Assembly: GCF_900111825.1 (NCBI RefSeq)
Contig: NZ_FOJM01000011.1
Coordinates: 165,949 to 229,948, forward strand
Direction of reading: 5' to 3'
DNA: 64,000 bases
From: Pedobacter suwonensis
Lineage (GTDB): Bacteria; Bacteroidota; Bacteroidia; Sphingobacteriales; Sphingobacteriaceae
Of the stretch, positions 1 through 9,538 are shown piece after piece; positions within the stretch are counted from its first letter, which is position 1, and every line of letters begins with the position of its first letter. Below the pieces are notes generated by a model. That model worked only from the letters and a program-made list of their open reading frames with translations. It ran no database searches and had not been told where the DNA came from. The translations under genes were made by a program, and so were the position numbers.

Positions 1-1
1 A

Positions 2-274
2 GAACAAGGTGTAGCCATGCTAAGTGGAGTTTTAAAGAGCGATAAAGCCATTAACATGAACATCGCCATTATGAGGGCTTTCGTGGATGTCCGTAAAATA
101 TTGCTGAAACAAAGCAACATTAATGAACAATTAACCGAGATTAAAGAACGGATCGGGGAACATGATGTTCAGCTGAACGAACTTTATGATGCTATGGAAA
201 ACTTAATTGATGAGAAAATTGCTCAATTCAAGTGGAAAGACAGGGAAAGAATAGGGTTTAAAATTAAAGAATAA
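2..274 (+). CDS. ORF6N-type DNA-binding protein, C-terminal part (5' end outside window)
   Basis: The reading frame is open from base 2 and continues upstream of the window, so this is a C-terminal fragment of about 90 residues. The visible EQGVAMLSGVLKSDKA stretch followed by IxIMRAFVxVR and a charged coiled-coil tail is the typical end of Bacteroidota ORF6N/KilA-N-like proteins, where EQGVAMLS closes the DNA-binding domain. These proteins are often phage or mobile-element associated regulators. The ATG at 17 is internal to that motif and unlikely to be the real start. The gene lies 21 bases before ilvB, a place where ilvD is common in relatives; whether it interrupts the operon cannot be seen from here. 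Confidence 0.75.
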   Translation, partial: EQGVAMLSGVLKSDKAINMNIAIMRAFVDVRKILLKQSNINEQLTEIKERIGEHDVQLNELYDAMENLIDEKIAQFKWKDRERIGFKIKE

Positions 275-295
275 TAGAACCGCAAAAACATAACT

Positions 296-2047
296 ATGGA
301 AACTGCACAAGAAACAATGCAACAAACCGAGACGAAAGCAGAAACCTCAAAAACCTTATTTAAAGGTACGGGCTCTCAGGTATTGTTGAATGGATTAATT
401 GAAGAAGGTGTTACCACCATTTTCGGTTATCCTGGAGGGGCAATCATGCCTATTTATGATGCTCTTTATGATTATGCCGGTAAATTAGAACATATATTGG
501 TTCGCCATGAGCAAGGTGGTATACACGCCGCACAGGGTTTTGCACGTGCAAGCGGCAAAGTAGGTGTTTGTTTTGCCACCAGCGGACCCGGCGCAACCAA
601 CCTGGTTACTGGCCTGGCTGATGCACAAATTGACAGTACGCCATTGGTATGTATAACAGGTCAGGTATTTGCCCATTTATTGGGAACAGATGCTTTCCAG
701 GAAACCGACGTAATCAACATTACTACACCAGTTACCAAATGGAACTATCAGGTTACCGATGCCAAAGAAATTCAGGAGGTTTTGGCCAAAGCCTTTTACA
801 TTGCTAAAAGTGGCAGACCAGGTCCGGTTTTAATTGACATTACCAAAAATGCACAGTTACAGCTTGAGGAATTCCCCGAATACGTAAAATGCAACCATAT
901 CCGCAGTTATCGCCCGAAACCAAAAGTTAGGGTTGAATATATTGAGCAGGCCGCTGAATTGATTAACGCCGCTAAAAAACCCTTTGTATTGTTTGGTCAA
1001 GGCGTTATTTTAGGCAAAGCTGAAAAAGAGTTTAAAGCCTTTATCGAAAAAACAGGCATCCCTTCTGCCTGGACCATCATGGGCGAAAGTGCCATCCCAA
1101 CTGCTCACCCTTTAAATGTAGGTATGTTGGGTATGCATGGTAATTACGGTCCGAATGTTTTAACCAACGAAGCGGATGTAATTATCGCCATTGGTATGCG
1201 ATTTGATGACCGCGTAACCGGCCGTTTAGATAAATATGCCAAACAGGCCAAAATTGTTCATTTAGATATCGATCCTGCTGAAATTGATAAAAACGTTAAA
1301 GCTGAAGTAGGTGTTTGGGGCGATTGTAAGGAAACTTTACCGCTATTAACCAATTTGGTTAATGAAAACAAACATGAAGATTGGTTAGCTAAGTTCAGAC
1401 AATACAACCAACAAGAAATAGACCAGGTAATTACACCAGAACTTTATCCTGCTGGCGATGAAATGACCATGGGTGAAGTATTACGCAACATCAACGAAAT
1501 CTGTGGTGGTGAAGCCGTAATTGTTACCGATGTTGGCCAGCATCAAATGGTAGCTTGCCGTTACGCAACATTCAACAATAGCCGCAGCAATATCACTTCT
1601 GGTGGTTTAGGAACAATGGGTTTTGGTTTACCGGCGGCAATCGGCGCTAAATACGGTGCTCCTGAAAAAACGGTTATTGCTATTATTGGTGACGGGGGTT
1701 TTCAAATGACTCCTCAGGAATTAGGTACGATTATGCAATTCGGTGCTGCAGTAAAAATCCTGATCCTGAATAACCGTTTCTTGGGAATGGTTCGTCAATG
1801 GCAACAGCTATTTCATGATAAACGTTACTCTTTTGTTAACATCACCAGCCCTGATTTTGTTGCACTGGCTAAATCTTATTACATCGAGGCAGCCAAAGTT
1901 GACGAACGCGCAAACCTCAGAGCAGCATTGGAAACCATGATCAACCACGAAGGCTCTTACTTACTTGAAGTAATGGTTGGCAGAGAAAACAATGTTTTCC
2001 CAATGGTTCCACAGGGAATGAGCGTAAGCGAAATCAGGTTAAAATAA
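296..2047 (+). CDS. ilvB: Acetolactate synthase, large (catalytic) subunit
   Basis: Thiamine-diphosphate enzyme that condenses two pyruvates to acetolactate, or pyruvate with 2-oxobutyrate, the first common step of valine, leucine and isoleucine synthesis. At 583 residues it has the normal family length. The N-terminal TPP domain carries the catalytic Glu at about residue 72 in VRHEQGG. A central domain spans roughly 210-345, and the C-terminal pyrophosphate domain has GDGGFQM near 464 and NNRFLGMVRQWQ near 490, the Mg-TPP motif and the herbicide-site Trp region. A low-complexity 20-residue N-terminal extension precedes the domain. It begins the visible ilv/leu run and is followed by ilvN after a 135-base gap holding a hairpin repeat. 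Confidence 0.97.
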   Translation: METAQETMQQTETKAETSKTLFKGTGSQVLLNGLIEEGVTTIFGYPGGAIMPIYDALYDYAGKLEHILVRHEQGGIHAAQGFARASGKVGVCFATSGPGATNLVTGLADAQIDSTPLVCITGQVFAHLLGTDAFQETDVINITTPVTKWNYQVTDAKEIQEVLAKAFYIAKSGRPGPVLIDITKNAQLQLEEFPEYVKCNHIRSYRPKPKVRVEYIEQAAELINAAKKPFVLFGQGVILGKAEKEFKAFIEKTGIPSAWTIMGESAIPTAHPLNVGMLGMHGNYGPNVLTNEADVIIAIGMRFDDRVTGRLDKYAKQAKIVHLDIDPAEIDKNVKAEVGVWGDCKETLPLLTNLVNENKHEDWLAKFRQYNQQEIDQVITPELYPAGDEMTMGEVLRNINEICGGEAVIVTDVGQHQMVACRYATFNNSRSNITSGGLGTMGFGLPAAIGAKYGAPEKTVIAIIGDGGFQMTPQELGTIMQFGAAVKILILNNRFLGMVRQWQQLFHDKRYSFVNITSPDFVALAKSYYIEAAKVDERANLRAALETMINHEGSYLLEVMVGRENNVFPMVPQGMSVSEIRLK

Positions 2048-2084
2048 GTTGAAAGGTAAAAGCTCAAAGACAAAAGCAAACGCA

Positions 2085-2164
2085 TTCGTCATCTCGACTG
2101 AAGCGCAGCGAAATGGAGAGATCTCTTTTAACAACAGATTTCTCCAAAAGGTCGAAATGACGAA
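2085..2164. repeat. Hairpin repeat, family C (ilvB-ilvN gap)
   Basis: The 80 bases form an imperfect inverted repeat: TTCGTCATCTCGAC at the left pairs with GTCGAAATGACGAA at the right, and an inner GGAGAGATCT pairs with AGATTTCTCC. The left 40 bases recur almost unchanged at 40347-40386. A related, more diverged hairpin sits at 11965-12030. It lies between two genes expected to be co-transcribed, so it would be part of the mRNA. Confidence 0.75.
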
Positions 2165-2182
2165 TAGATAAAAGAAATTATC

Positions 2183-2821
2183 ATGAGTACTGAAAATACA
2201 TTAGAACATAAAACAACAAAAGCCGACTTTGACGGTAAGCAGGAATATACCATTACGGTTTACGCTGAAAACCGCATCGGTTTATTAAACAGGATTGCGA
2301 TTATTTTCTCGAAAAGAAAAATTAACATCGAAAGCCTTAACACCTCCCCTTCTGAAATTGATGGCATCCACCGTTTCAACATTGTGATACAGGAAAGCTA
2401 CGAAGTAGTACGGAAACTGGCACGCCAGATTGAAAAGCAGATCGAAGTACTAAAAGTTTATTTTAATACAAATGACGAGATCATTTGGCAGGAATTGGCA
2501 CTTTATAAGGTTTCTACCGATGAGATTGCTGAAAAAGTAACTGTAGAGCGTTTATTGAGGCAATATGGTGCCAGTGCAGTAGTCATCCGAAAAGATTATA
2601 CTGTTTTCGCAGTAACTGGTCACCGCGAAGAAACGGATGCATTGGTAAAAGCTTTAGAACCTTATGAACTGATTGAATTTGTTCGCTCAGCAAGAGTTGC
2701 CATTATTAAAGACAGCGCAGGTTTCCATGAAAAGTTAAAAGAATTTGAAGCCTTTGAACCAGGAGAAGAACTGGTAGAAAACGAATTTTTGGATAAAGGA
2801 GAGAAAATTTTTACCATGTAG
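2183..2821 (+). CDS. ilvN: Acetolactate synthase, small (regulatory) subunit
   Basis: Regulatory partner of IlvB; the family binds branched-chain amino acids through an ACT domain and confers feedback inhibition. The ACT domain is visible at about residues 20-97, with ITVYAENRIGLLNRIA and NIESLN, followed by the family C-terminal domain to about 185. The length of 212 residues is longer than the 160-175 residues common in proteobacteria, because of an N-terminal tail and an acidic C-terminal extension. The ATG at 2183 follows a short A-rich leader. ilvC, usually next, is displaced by two unrelated small genes (VOC, DinB). Confidence 0.95.
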   Translation: MSTENTLEHKTTKADFDGKQEYTITVYAENRIGLLNRIAIIFSKRKINIESLNTSPSEIDGIHRFNIVIQESYEVVRKLARQIEKQIEVLKVYFNTNDEIIWQELALYKVSTDEIAEKVTVERLLRQYGASAVVIRKDYTVFAVTGHREETDALVKALEPYELIEFVRSARVAIIKDSAGFHEKLKEFEAFEPGEELVENEFLDKGEKIFTM

Positions 2822-2834
2822 CCAACAACAAATC

Positions 2835-2923
2835 CGTCATTGCGAGGAGGAACGACGTAGCAATCTTATAGACCAGTTCAAATAGATTGCTTCGGCTCAC
2901 AGCAATTCAGCCTTGCAATGACG
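2835..2923. repeat. Hairpin repeat, family B core, diverged copy
   Basis: This starts with CGTCATTGCGAGGAGGAACG, and ends with the complementary TTGCAATGACG; inner arms AGCAATCT and AGATTGCT are also present. It is the same hairpin core as at 13556-13653, 32791-32887 and 52732-52838, but lacks their flanking sequence. The element fills the ilvN-VOC gap. Confidence 0.75.
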
Positions 2924-2936
2924 AAAAAACAAAAAC

Positions 2937-3314
2937 ATGAAATGCAATAAAGCCATACCAGTTTTAAGAATATTCGATTACGATAAAGCCATTGAGTTTT
3001 ATGTGGACTGGCTGGGCTTTAAAATAGACTGGAAACATACTTTCGAAGAAAATGCCCCGGTTTATATGCAGATATCACTCAATGGTATCGAATTACATCT
3101 AACTCAGCATCATGGCGACTGTTCTCCAGGTGCAAGTGTTTTTGTAGATTGTACGGGGCTGAAAGAATTTCATAAAAGCATTATTAATAAAAAATATAAA
3201 TACAACCGCCCCGGATTGGAAAAAACATTTTACGGAACCTGGGCAGTAACCGTAAATGATCCGTTTTACAACAAAATAATCTTTAACCAAACTTTAACTG
3301 AAGCAGAAAAATAA
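2937..3314 (+). CDS. VOC (glyoxalase/bleomycin-resistance-like) family protein
   Basis: This 125-residue single-domain protein has the vicinal-oxygen-chelate pattern: KAIPVLRIFDYDKAIEFYVD at the start, LGFKIDW, then ELHLTQHHGD and a final WAVTVNDPFYNKIIF strand. Members range from glyoxalases and dioxygenases to drug-binding resistance proteins, so the reaction cannot be assigned. It is similar in size to Ble-type binding proteins, but resistance is not implied. It is followed 7 bases later by the DinB gene, and the two look like a small cargo unit between ilvN and ilvC. Confidence 0.8.
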   Translation: MKCNKAIPVLRIFDYDKAIEFYVDWLGFKIDWKHTFEENAPVYMQISLNGIELHLTQHHGDCSPGASVFVDCTGLKEFHKSIINKKYKYNRPGLEKTFYGTWAVTVNDPFYNKIIFNQTLTEAEK

Positions 3315-3321
3315 CAGCAAA

Positions 3322-3783
3322 ATGGATCAGATATTTGACTTTATTATTAACTCAAGAACGGCATTTATTAAGTTGGTTGATAGCTTAACTATCGAACAGT
3401 TGAATAAAATTCCGGATGGTTACAACAACAACATCATCTGGAACTTTGGGCACATTGTAGTAAGCACTCAGACACTGTGTTATTTCCGTACCGGTATCTG
3501 GCCTGATGCAAGTGCCGTGAAGTTTAATGAGTTTTACAGGAAAGATACAAAACCAACTTATATGGTAACGGAAGCGGAAGTTGCGGAACTGAAAGCTATG
3601 GCTTTAGTGAGTATTGAAAATATTAAAGCCGATTATGCAAAAGGAACATTTACAAACATTACCCCTTTTTTGACATCAACCTACGGTGTACAGCTGAATA
3701 GTATTGAAGAGGTACTGATTACCACTATCGGACATGATAATGTACATTTTGGCTACGCCTCCGCGTTGAAAAAACAATTGTAG
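3322..3783 (+). CDS. DinB/YfiT-family putative metal-dependent protein
   Basis: This 153-residue four-helix-bundle-type protein matches the DinB family, whose members bind a metal through three His residues. Candidate ligands are the His in WNFGHIVVS near residue 43 and the two His in GHDNVHFGY near 138 and 142, which fits the expected HxxxH layout in the last helix. DinB members include thiol-S-transferases and damage-inducible proteins; no specific substrate is visible. It is encoded 7 bases after the VOC gene and is probably co-transcribed with it. A short repeat-like GATGCTTCGACTACGCTCAG follows at 3788. Confidence 0.8.
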   Translation: MDQIFDFIINSRTAFIKLVDSLTIEQLNKIPDGYNNNIIWNFGHIVVSTQTLCYFRTGIWPDASAVKFNEFYRKDTKPTYMVTEAEVAELKAMALVSIENIKADYAKGTFTNITPFLTSTYGVQLNSIEEVLITTIGHDNVHFGYASALKKQL

Positions 3784-3914
3784 AAAGATGCTTCGACTAC
3801 GCTCAGCATGACAACAAATAAAAATCGGTAAAGTCACTCAATCAGGGTAATCAATCCGAAAGAAAAAAAGAATATATAAAACGATAATTAAATAGAAATT
3901 AACCAATAAAAACA

Positions 3915-5396
3915 ATGGCAAATTATTTTAACACATTACCTCTTAGAGAAAAACTAAACCAATTGGGTGTTTGCGACTTCATGGACAGTGCTGAATTTTT
4001 AGATGGCGTTAGCGCATTAAAAGGCAAAAAACTGGTAATTGTAGGTTGTGGCGCACAAGGCTTAAACCAAGGGTTGAATTTAAGAGATAGTGGTTTAGAT
4101 GTAAGCTACACTTTACGTAAGGAAGCAATTGAGGGCAAACGCGATTCGTGGAAAAATGCAACTGAAAATAATTTCACCGTTGGCACTTACGAAGAACTTA
4201 TCCCGAATGCGGATGTGGTGATCAACCTTACTCCAGATAAACAACACACTGCAGTTGTAAATGCAATTATGCCTTTAATGAAAGAAGGTGCCACCTTGCT
4301 ATATTCTCATGGCTTCAATATCGTTGAAGAAGGCATGCAGATCCGTAAAGATCTAACGGTAATTATGGTTGCACCTAAATGCCCGGGTAGTGAGGTTAGA
4401 GCAGAATATGTTCGTGGTTTTGGTGTTCCTACTTTAATTGCAGTTCACCCCGAAAACGATCCTCAGGGAAAAGGTCTGGCGCAAGCTAAAGCATACTGTG
4501 TGGGTACAGGCGGTCACAGAGCGGGTGTTTTAAGATCATCTTTTGTAGCCGAGGTAAAATCAGATTTAATGGGTGAGCAAACCATCCTTTGCGGTTTATT
4601 ACAAACCGGTTCTATTTTATCATTCGATAAAATGATAGAAAAAGGAATTGATGCAGGTTATGCTTCTAAATTGGTTCAATATGGTGTTGAGGTTATCACT
4701 GAAGCCTTAAAACAAGGTGGCATCACGGCCATGATGGACCGCTTAAGCAATGTAGCTAAAATCAAAGCCTTCGAAATTTCAGAAGAATTGAAAGATATTA
4801 TGCGTCCATTGTTCCAGAAACACCAGGATGACATTATGAGCGGCGAATTTAGCCGTACCATGATGGAAGATTGGGCAAATGGTGACAAAAATTTATTAAA
4901 ATGGAGAGCTGAAACCGGTGAAACTGCATTCGAAAAAACTCCGGCTGGCGATGTTAAAATCGGTGAGCAGGAATATTTCGATAACTATACCTTAATGGTG
5001 GCTTTTGTTCGCGCCGGTGTTGAATTGGCTTTCGAAACCATGGTACAAGCTGGTATCAAACCAGAATCGGCTTACTACGAATCGTTACACGAAACACCAC
5101 TTATTGCCAACACCATTGCCCGTAAAAAATTATTTGAAATGAACCGCGTAATTTCTGATACTGCTGAATACGGATGTTATCTGTTCGACCAGGCTTGCAA
5201 ACCTTTATTAGGTGATTTCATGAAAAAAGTAGATACCGATTTAGTTGGTAAAAACTTTAATGAAGGTAAAGATGGTGCTGTTGATAACAGACAACTAATT
5301 GAGGTAAACGAAGCTATCCGTTCTCATCAGGTTGAGCAAATTGGTGCTACCTTACGTAAAGCCATGACTGCTATGAAAGCCATTAAAACTGCATAA
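3915..5396 (+). CDS. ilvC: Ketol-acid reductoisomerase (class II)
   Basis: This enzyme converts acetolactate or acetohydroxybutyrate to the dihydroxy acid using NADPH and Mg, the second step of the pathway. The 493-residue length is that of the long class II form, as in E. coli (491), with duplicated C-terminal knotted domains, rather than the 330-residue class I form. The dinucleotide-binding segment [17 protein letters not shown] lies near residues 44-60, and acidic metal ligands are expected in the helix with [12 protein letters not shown] near 215. The ATG at 3915 follows an A-rich leader without a clear Shine-Dalgarno site. A perfect hairpin follows the stop. Confidence 0.97.
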   Translation: MANYFNTLPLREKLNQLGVCDFMDSAEFLDGVSALKGKKLVIVGCGAQGLNQGLNLRDSGLDVSYTLRKEAIEGKRDSWKNATENNFTVGTYEELIPNADVVINLTPDKQHTAVVNAIMPLMKEGATLLYSHGFNIVEEGMQIRKDLTVIMVAPKCPGSEVRAEYVRGFGVPTLIAVHPENDPQGKGLAQAKAYCVGTGGHRAGVLRSSFVAEVKSDLMGEQTILCGLLQTGSILSFDKMIEKGIDAGYASKLVQYGVEVITEALKQGGITAMMDRLSNVAKIKAFEISEELKDIMRPLFQKHQDDIMSGEFSRTMMEDWANGDKNLLKWRAETGETAFEKTPAGDVKIGEQEYFDNYTLMVAFVRAGVELAFETMVQAGIKPESAYYESLHETPLIANTIARKKLFEMNRVISDTAEYGCYLFDQACKPLLGDFMKKVDTDLVGKNFNEGKDGAVDNRQLIEVNEAIRSHQVEQIGATLRKAMTAMKAIKTA

Positions 5397-5404
5397 TAAA
5401 TTAC

Positions 5405-5437
5405 AAACCTTACAGGTTTTAAAAACCTGTAAGGTTT
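5405..5437. repeat. Perfect 16-bp inverted repeat between ilvC and leuC
   Basis: Arms AAACCTTACAGGTTTT (5405-5420) and AAAACCTGTAAGGTTT (5422-5437) are exact complements with one base between. A similar hairpin, with CCTCGCAG/CTGCGAGG arms, is at 27299-27329. There is no U-run after it on the plus strand, so an intrinsic terminator is doubtful. It looks like a dispersed palindromic repeat or an mRNA-processing hairpin. Confidence 0.7.
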
Positions 5438-5453
5438 ATTAAACATAAAAAGG

Positions 5454-6866
5454 ATGTCAAAAACATTAGTAGAAAAAATTTGGGATGCTCACGTTGTAAA
5501 AAGTGAAGAAGGATTTCCTGATATTTTATACATTGATACACACTTAATACATGAGGTAACGTCTCCGCAGGCATTTGATGGCTTGCGCAAAAGAGGTTTA
5601 CCTGTTTTCCGTCCGAAACAGACGGTAGCCACTGCCGATCATAACGTGCCTACGTTAAATCAATTACTGCCAATTAAAGAAGAGCTTTCGCGCTATCAGG
5701 TAGATATGCTCACTAAAAACTGTGCAGAATTTGGAATAGAGCTTTATGGGCTGGGCCACCCTTTTCAGGGGATTGTACATGTTATTGGTCCGGAGCTAGG
5801 CATTACTTTACCTGGTAAAACGATGGTTTGCGGCGATAGTCATACCTCAACACATGGTGCTTTTGGTGCCATTGCATTTGGTATCGGCACCTCGCAGGTA
5901 GAGCAGGTTTTCGCTACGCAATGTTTGTTGCAGTCGAAACCTAAAACCATGAAAATTGAGGTAAATGGCGAACTCGGAAAAGGTGTTGGCGCAAAAGACA
6001 TTATCTTATACATCATCGCGAAGATTTCTGCTGCCGGTGGTACAGGTTATTTCATCGAATATGCAGGTTCGGCAATCGAATCGTTAAGTATGGAAGCCCG
6101 TATGACCATCTGTAACATGAGTATCGAAATGGGTGCACGCGGTGGATTGATTGCACCAGACCAAACCACATTCGATTACATCAAAGGAAGGGAATTTGCT
6201 CCGGCTGGCGAAGAATGGGATAAAGCCTTAGCCTACTGGAAAACTTTATATAGCGATGCTGATGCAAAATTTGATAGCGTGTTAACTTTCAACGCTGCGG
6301 ATATTGCCCCTATGATTACTTATGGTACCAACCCAGGGATGGGAATGGGCATCCAGGAACATATTCCGGCAACCACAGCACAACCAGAAACCGAAAAAGT
6401 ATCGTACAAAAAAGCGCTGGATTATATGGGCTTTGACGATGATTCATCATTGATCGGGAAACCTGTTGATTATGTTTTTATCGGAAGCTGTACCAACTCC
6501 CGCATAGAAGATTTACGTGAAGTTGCCAGTTTTGTTAAAGATAAACGCAAAGCGGATAACGTTACCGTTTGGATTGTTCCAGGCTCAAAACAGGTAGAAC
6601 AACAGGCTAAAAACGAAGGTTTAGATAAGATTTTCGAAGCAGCCGGTTTTCAGTTACGCGAACCGGGATGCAGCGCCTGTTTAGGAATGAACGAAGATAA
6701 AATCCCGGCAGGTAAATATTGTGTATCTACATCAAACAGAAATTTTGAAGGTAGACAAGGACAAAATGCTCGCACACTATTGGCCAGCCCACTTACAGCT
6801 GCAGCAGCAGCCGTAACCGGAAAAATTACCGATGTAAGGGAAATGTTGGAAAAGGTAGAAGGTTAA
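5454..6866 (+). CDS. leuC: 3-isopropylmalate dehydratase, large subunit
   Basis: Aconitase-family [4Fe-4S] enzyme that isomerises 2- to 3-isopropylmalate with LeuD. The 470-residue length is normal. The cluster ligands are visible as Cys at about 346 in GSCTNS and Cys at about 406 and 409 in [22 protein letters not shown] near 125-140 and the substrate-binding [10 protein letters not shown] near 428 are intact. The ATG at 5454 follows AAAAAGG. The partner leuD is separated from it by an ABM-type gene. Confidence 0.97.
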   Translation: MSKTLVEKIWDAHVVKSEEGFPDILYIDTHLIHEVTSPQAFDGLRKRGLPVFRPKQTVATADHNVPTLNQLLPIKEELSRYQVDMLTKNCAEFGIELYGLGHPFQGIVHVIGPELGITLPGKTMVCGDSHTSTHGAFGAIAFGIGTSQVEQVFATQCLLQSKPKTMKIEVNGELGKGVGAKDIILYIIAKISAAGGTGYFIEYAGSAIESLSMEARMTICNMSIEMGARGGLIAPDQTTFDYIKGREFAPAGEEWDKALAYWKTLYSDADAKFDSVLTFNAADIAPMITYGTNPGMGMGIQEHIPATTAQPETEKVSYKKALDYMGFDDDSSLIGKPVDYVFIGSCTNSRIEDLREVASFVKDKRKADNVTVWIVPGSKQVEQQAKNEGLDKIFEAAGFQLREPGCSACLGMNEDKIPAGKYCVSTSNRNFEGRQGQNARTLLASPLTAAAAAVTGKITDVREMLEKVEG

Positions 6867-6925
6867 AAGGCAGAAGGTTTAAGGTACAGACAAAATGCCT
6901 GGCTTAATCTTCGGCAAATAAATAT

Positions 6926-7228
6926 ATGATTTTAGAAGTTGCTATACTAAATGTAAAAGCGGGGTTATCGGCGGATTTTGAAAGTGCTTTTAACGAAGCG
7001 CAAAAAATCATTTCCTCTATGGAAGGTTACATTTCCCATCAGCTTCAAAAATGTGTAGAGGTAGAAAATAGATATATCCTGCTGGTAAACTGGAAAACGC
7101 TGGAGGCACACACCGAAGGTTTTAGAAGATCTGCAGCCTACCAGGATTGGAAAAAGTTATTGCATCACTTTTACGATCCTTTTCCGACAGTTGAACACTT
7201 TACCAAGGTAGAAGGTGGTAAGGCTTAA
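6926..7228 (+). CDS. ABM-fold (antibiotic biosynthesis monooxygenase-like) protein
   Basis: This 100-residue dimeric alpha+beta-barrel type protein opens with MILEVAILNVKAG and contains FESAFNEAQKII, GYISHQLQKCVE and NRYILLVNWKTLEAHTEGF, the standard ABM pattern seen in quinol monooxygenases and haem-degrading enzymes. Its substrate is unknown; W96-type haem residues cannot be judged. It sits alone between leuC and leuD, two genes whose products form one enzyme, so it is likely co-transcribed with them. Confidence 0.8.
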   Translation: MILEVAILNVKAGLSADFESAFNEAQKIISSMEGYISHQLQKCVEVENRYILLVNWKTLEAHTEGFRRSAAYQDWKKLLHHFYDPFPTVEHFTKVEGGKA

Positions 7229-7303
7229 GGTGGAAAGTAAACACATGAAGTATAAAATTACTACAATTAAGCAAAATGGCTTAAGATAAAAGATAAAAAG
7301 TGG

Positions 7304-7343
7304 AATTTAAGTCTCGCTACTTAATACTCCCTACTTGATACTA
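7304..7343 (+). promoter_or_regulatory. Leader segment shared with ilvA
   Basis: The 40 bases just before leuD (AATTTAAGTCTC then TACTTAATACTCCC then TACTTGATACTAA) closely match the segment just before ilvA at 12113-12153. Both end a few bases before the start codon and contain TACTTGATACTA. This may be a dispersed repeat or a shared translation/regulatory leader; its function is not known. Confidence 0.45.
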
Positions 7344-7349
7344 ATTGAC

Positions 7350-7934
7350 ATGAAAAAATTCACAAAATTAACATCGGCAGTTGTGCCTTTAAATATAGAA
7401 AATATTGATACCGACCAGATTATCCCGGCAAGGTTTCTAAAAGCGACTACCCGTGAAGGTTTCGGCGAGAACCTGTTCCGCGATTGGCGTTATAATGGAG
7501 ATAATACGCCTAAACCAGAGTTTGTAATGAACAATCCTACCTATAGCGGTCAGATTTTGGTTGCAGGAAAAAACTTTGGTTGTGGAAGTAGTCGCGAGCA
7601 TGCCGCCTGGGCCATTCAGGATGCTGGCTTTGATGCCGTAATCAGCAGTTTTTTTGCCGATATTTTTAAAGGAAATGCGCTGAACAACGGTTTGCTACCC
7701 ATACAAGTAAGCGACGCCTTCCTGGCGCAGATTTTTAAAGCGGTGGATAACAATCCAAAATCAGCCTTAGAAGTTGATTTGGAAAAACAAACCGTTACCA
7801 TTGTAGAAACCGGTGCTCAGGAATCTTTTGAAATCAATCCTTACAAAAAATCATGCTTGATAAACGGTTACGATGACATCGATTTCATCTTAAACCAAAA
7901 ACAATTAATTGAAGAATTTGAACAGGCCAGGTAA
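7350..7934 (+). CDS. leuD: 3-isopropylmalate dehydratase, small subunit
   Basis: This is the swivel-domain subunit that completes the LeuC active site. The ATG at 7350 ([14 protein letters not shown]) is preferred over an in-frame TTG at 7335, giving 194 residues, normal for LeuD. Visible motifs are [14 protein letters not shown], the substrate-binding [13 protein letters not shown] near 80-92, and the final DDIDFIL. Its stop codon overlaps the start of the next ABC gene by one base, which suggests translational coupling. Confidence 0.95.
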   Translation: MKKFTKLTSAVVPLNIENIDTDQIIPARFLKATTREGFGENLFRDWRYNGDNTPKPEFVMNNPTYSGQILVAGKNFGCGSSREHAAWAIQDAGFDAVISSFFADIFKGNALNNGLLPIQVSDAFLAQIFKAVDNNPKSALEVDLEKQTVTIVETGAQESFEINPYKKSCLINGYDDIDFILNQKQLIEEFEQAR

Positions 7935-9397
7935 TGGATAAACCATTCGTTTACATACAGGATTTAAATTTAGGTTACCGCAATAAAACGGTGCTAAAGA
8001 ATTTGTATTGGGAAATGAATAGCGGTGAAAGCTATGCAATCGGCGGCAAAAGTGGAACTGGGAAAACAGCTTTGGCCAAAGCCATTGCCAGCCTAGTCCC
8101 TTTTCAGGGAAGCATAGAAATTAATTTTGACCAGCAGAATAAACTTCCTCAGGAAGTACTTTATGTAGAAAGCTGGTACCAGTTTAAAAACCTGGAAGGT
8201 GTAGCCAATTTTTATTATCAACAGCGGTATACCAGTTTACAGGCTAATGATACCTTGACCGTTCATGCAGAATTGGTGAATTATGGAAAAGAAAAAGGGC
8301 TTCATTTCGATCGGGTTGAGCCGATTTTGGAAGCTTTGGGTTTTGCAACATTTGCCAGTTCACAATTAATCGAATTATCAAGCGGCGAACACAAAAAGTT
8401 GCAGCTGGTTAAAGCACTTTGGTTAAAACCGCAGCTGTTAATTATCGATCAACCATATACAGGTTTAGATACTGCTTCGCGGAAAAACCTAAACACTTTA
8501 TTGGATCAGGTGGCTGCAGAAGGTGTGCAATTGATCTTGATTAGTAATGACACCGAATTGCCAAATTCCATTCGTTCATTTGCTGAAATAAGAGACGGGC
8601 AGCTGCTCAAAGTAGATACACTGGAAAGTGCTGCTGTCGAAATCCACTTAAGAGAAATACCGGATTTTTTAAAAGAATCGCCGGTTTACAGTACCCAGGA
8701 TATTGTAAAAATGGTTAATGTAAACATCAGCTATGGTGAAAAACAGGTATTGAAAAACATTAACTGGGAAATCAAAGCAGGAGAAAAATGGCTTCTTCAA
8801 GGCCATAACGGGTCAGGGAAGTCGACCTTACTAAGCCTGATCAACGGCGATCATCCACAATCTTATGCCAACGAACTTTATTTATTCGGCAACAGACGTG
8901 GAAGCGGCGAAAGCATATGGGACATTAAACAGCATATCGGCTTAATCTCACCCGAATTTCATTGGTATTTCGATCCCACCGCTACCGTTTGGCAAAGCAT
9001 TGCCTCCGGTTTTTATGATACCGTAGGTTTATTCCAGCAATTGCCTTATACTAAAAGTACACAGGTTGATGAATTGGTAGCATACTTTGGCCTTACCGAA
9101 GAGAAAAATGAATTGTTAACTGCGCTTCCACTCGGTAAACAACGATTGGTGTTGTTGGCGCGGACAATCATAAAAAATCCGGAACTATTAATTCTGGACG
9201 AACCTTGCCAGGGTTTAGACCAGCAGCAAAGCAAACATTTTAACCAATTGGTTGATGAATTATGCAGCAATGGGATGACCTTAATTTATGTTGGCCATTT
9301 TGAATCGCAGCTGCCAACCTGCATAGAAAAAAGAATATTGTTAGAAAAAGGCGAGGTAAAAGTCGTCGAAAGTTTAAACACAGAAATATTAAGCTGA
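7934..9397 (+). CDS. Tandem ABC ATPase, ModF-like
   Basis: This 487-residue protein has two ABC ATPase domains and no membrane segments, as in E. coli ModF. Domain 1 (about 5-225) has Walker A GKSGTGKT near 38-45 and the signature LSSGEHKK, but its Walker B is LLIIDQP, with Gln where the catalytic Glu is expected. Domain 2 (about 250-480) has GHNGSGKS and LLILDEP, with a degenerate signature LPLGKQR. The two sites therefore look unequal. No permease gene is near and the family's role is poorly defined. It starts on the leuD stop codon, so it is translated with the leucine operon. Confidence 0.85.
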   Translation: MDKPFVYIQDLNLGYRNKTVLKNLYWEMNSGESYAIGGKSGTGKTALAKAIASLVPFQGSIEINFDQQNKLPQEVLYVESWYQFKNLEGVANFYYQQRYTSLQANDTLTVHAELVNYGKEKGLHFDRVEPILEALGFATFASSQLIELSSGEHKKLQLVKALWLKPQLLIIDQPYTGLDTASRKNLNTLLDQVAAEGVQLILISNDTELPNSIRSFAEIRDGQLLKVDTLESAAVEIHLREIPDFLKESPVYSTQDIVKMVNVNISYGEKQVLKNINWEIKAGEKWLLQGHNGSGKSTLLSLINGDHPQSYANELYLFGNRRGSGESIWDIKQHIGLISPEFHWYFDPTATVWQSIASGFYDTVGLFQQLPYTKSTQVDELVAYFGLTEEKNELLTALPLGKQRLVLLARTIIKNPELLILDEPCQGLDQQQSKHFNQLVDELCSNGMTLIYVGHFESQLPTCIEKRILLEKGEVKVVESLNTEILS

Positions 9398-9404
9398 TGA
9401 AAGT

Positions 9405-9512
9405 TAACCACAGATAATAAGGATGAACACAGATAAAAATCTAACGGTTCGTGAAGACACAAACCATGGGAGAAATCAATCTGTGTCTATCTGTGCAAAT
9501 CCGTGGTAAAAA
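9405..9512. repeat. Imperfect inverted repeat before leuB
   Basis: The segment begins TTAACCACAGATAATAAGG and ends with CTGTGCAAATCCGTGGTAAA, whose complement matches the beginning. Inner copies of ACACAGAT and ATCTGTG are also opposed. It occupies most of the ABC-leuB gap and reads as a long hairpin in the operon mRNA. Confidence 0.6.
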
Positions 9513-9538
9513 CAGCAACAGCAAAAGAGGAGTCAACA

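Noticed and set aside
2937..3314. Bleomycin resistance gene
   Set aside because: VOC-fold similarity alone does not establish antibiotic binding.
5405..5437. Intrinsic terminator after ilvC
   Set aside because: The hairpin is perfect but lacks a following T-run on the plus strand, and downstream leuC appears to belong to the same run.
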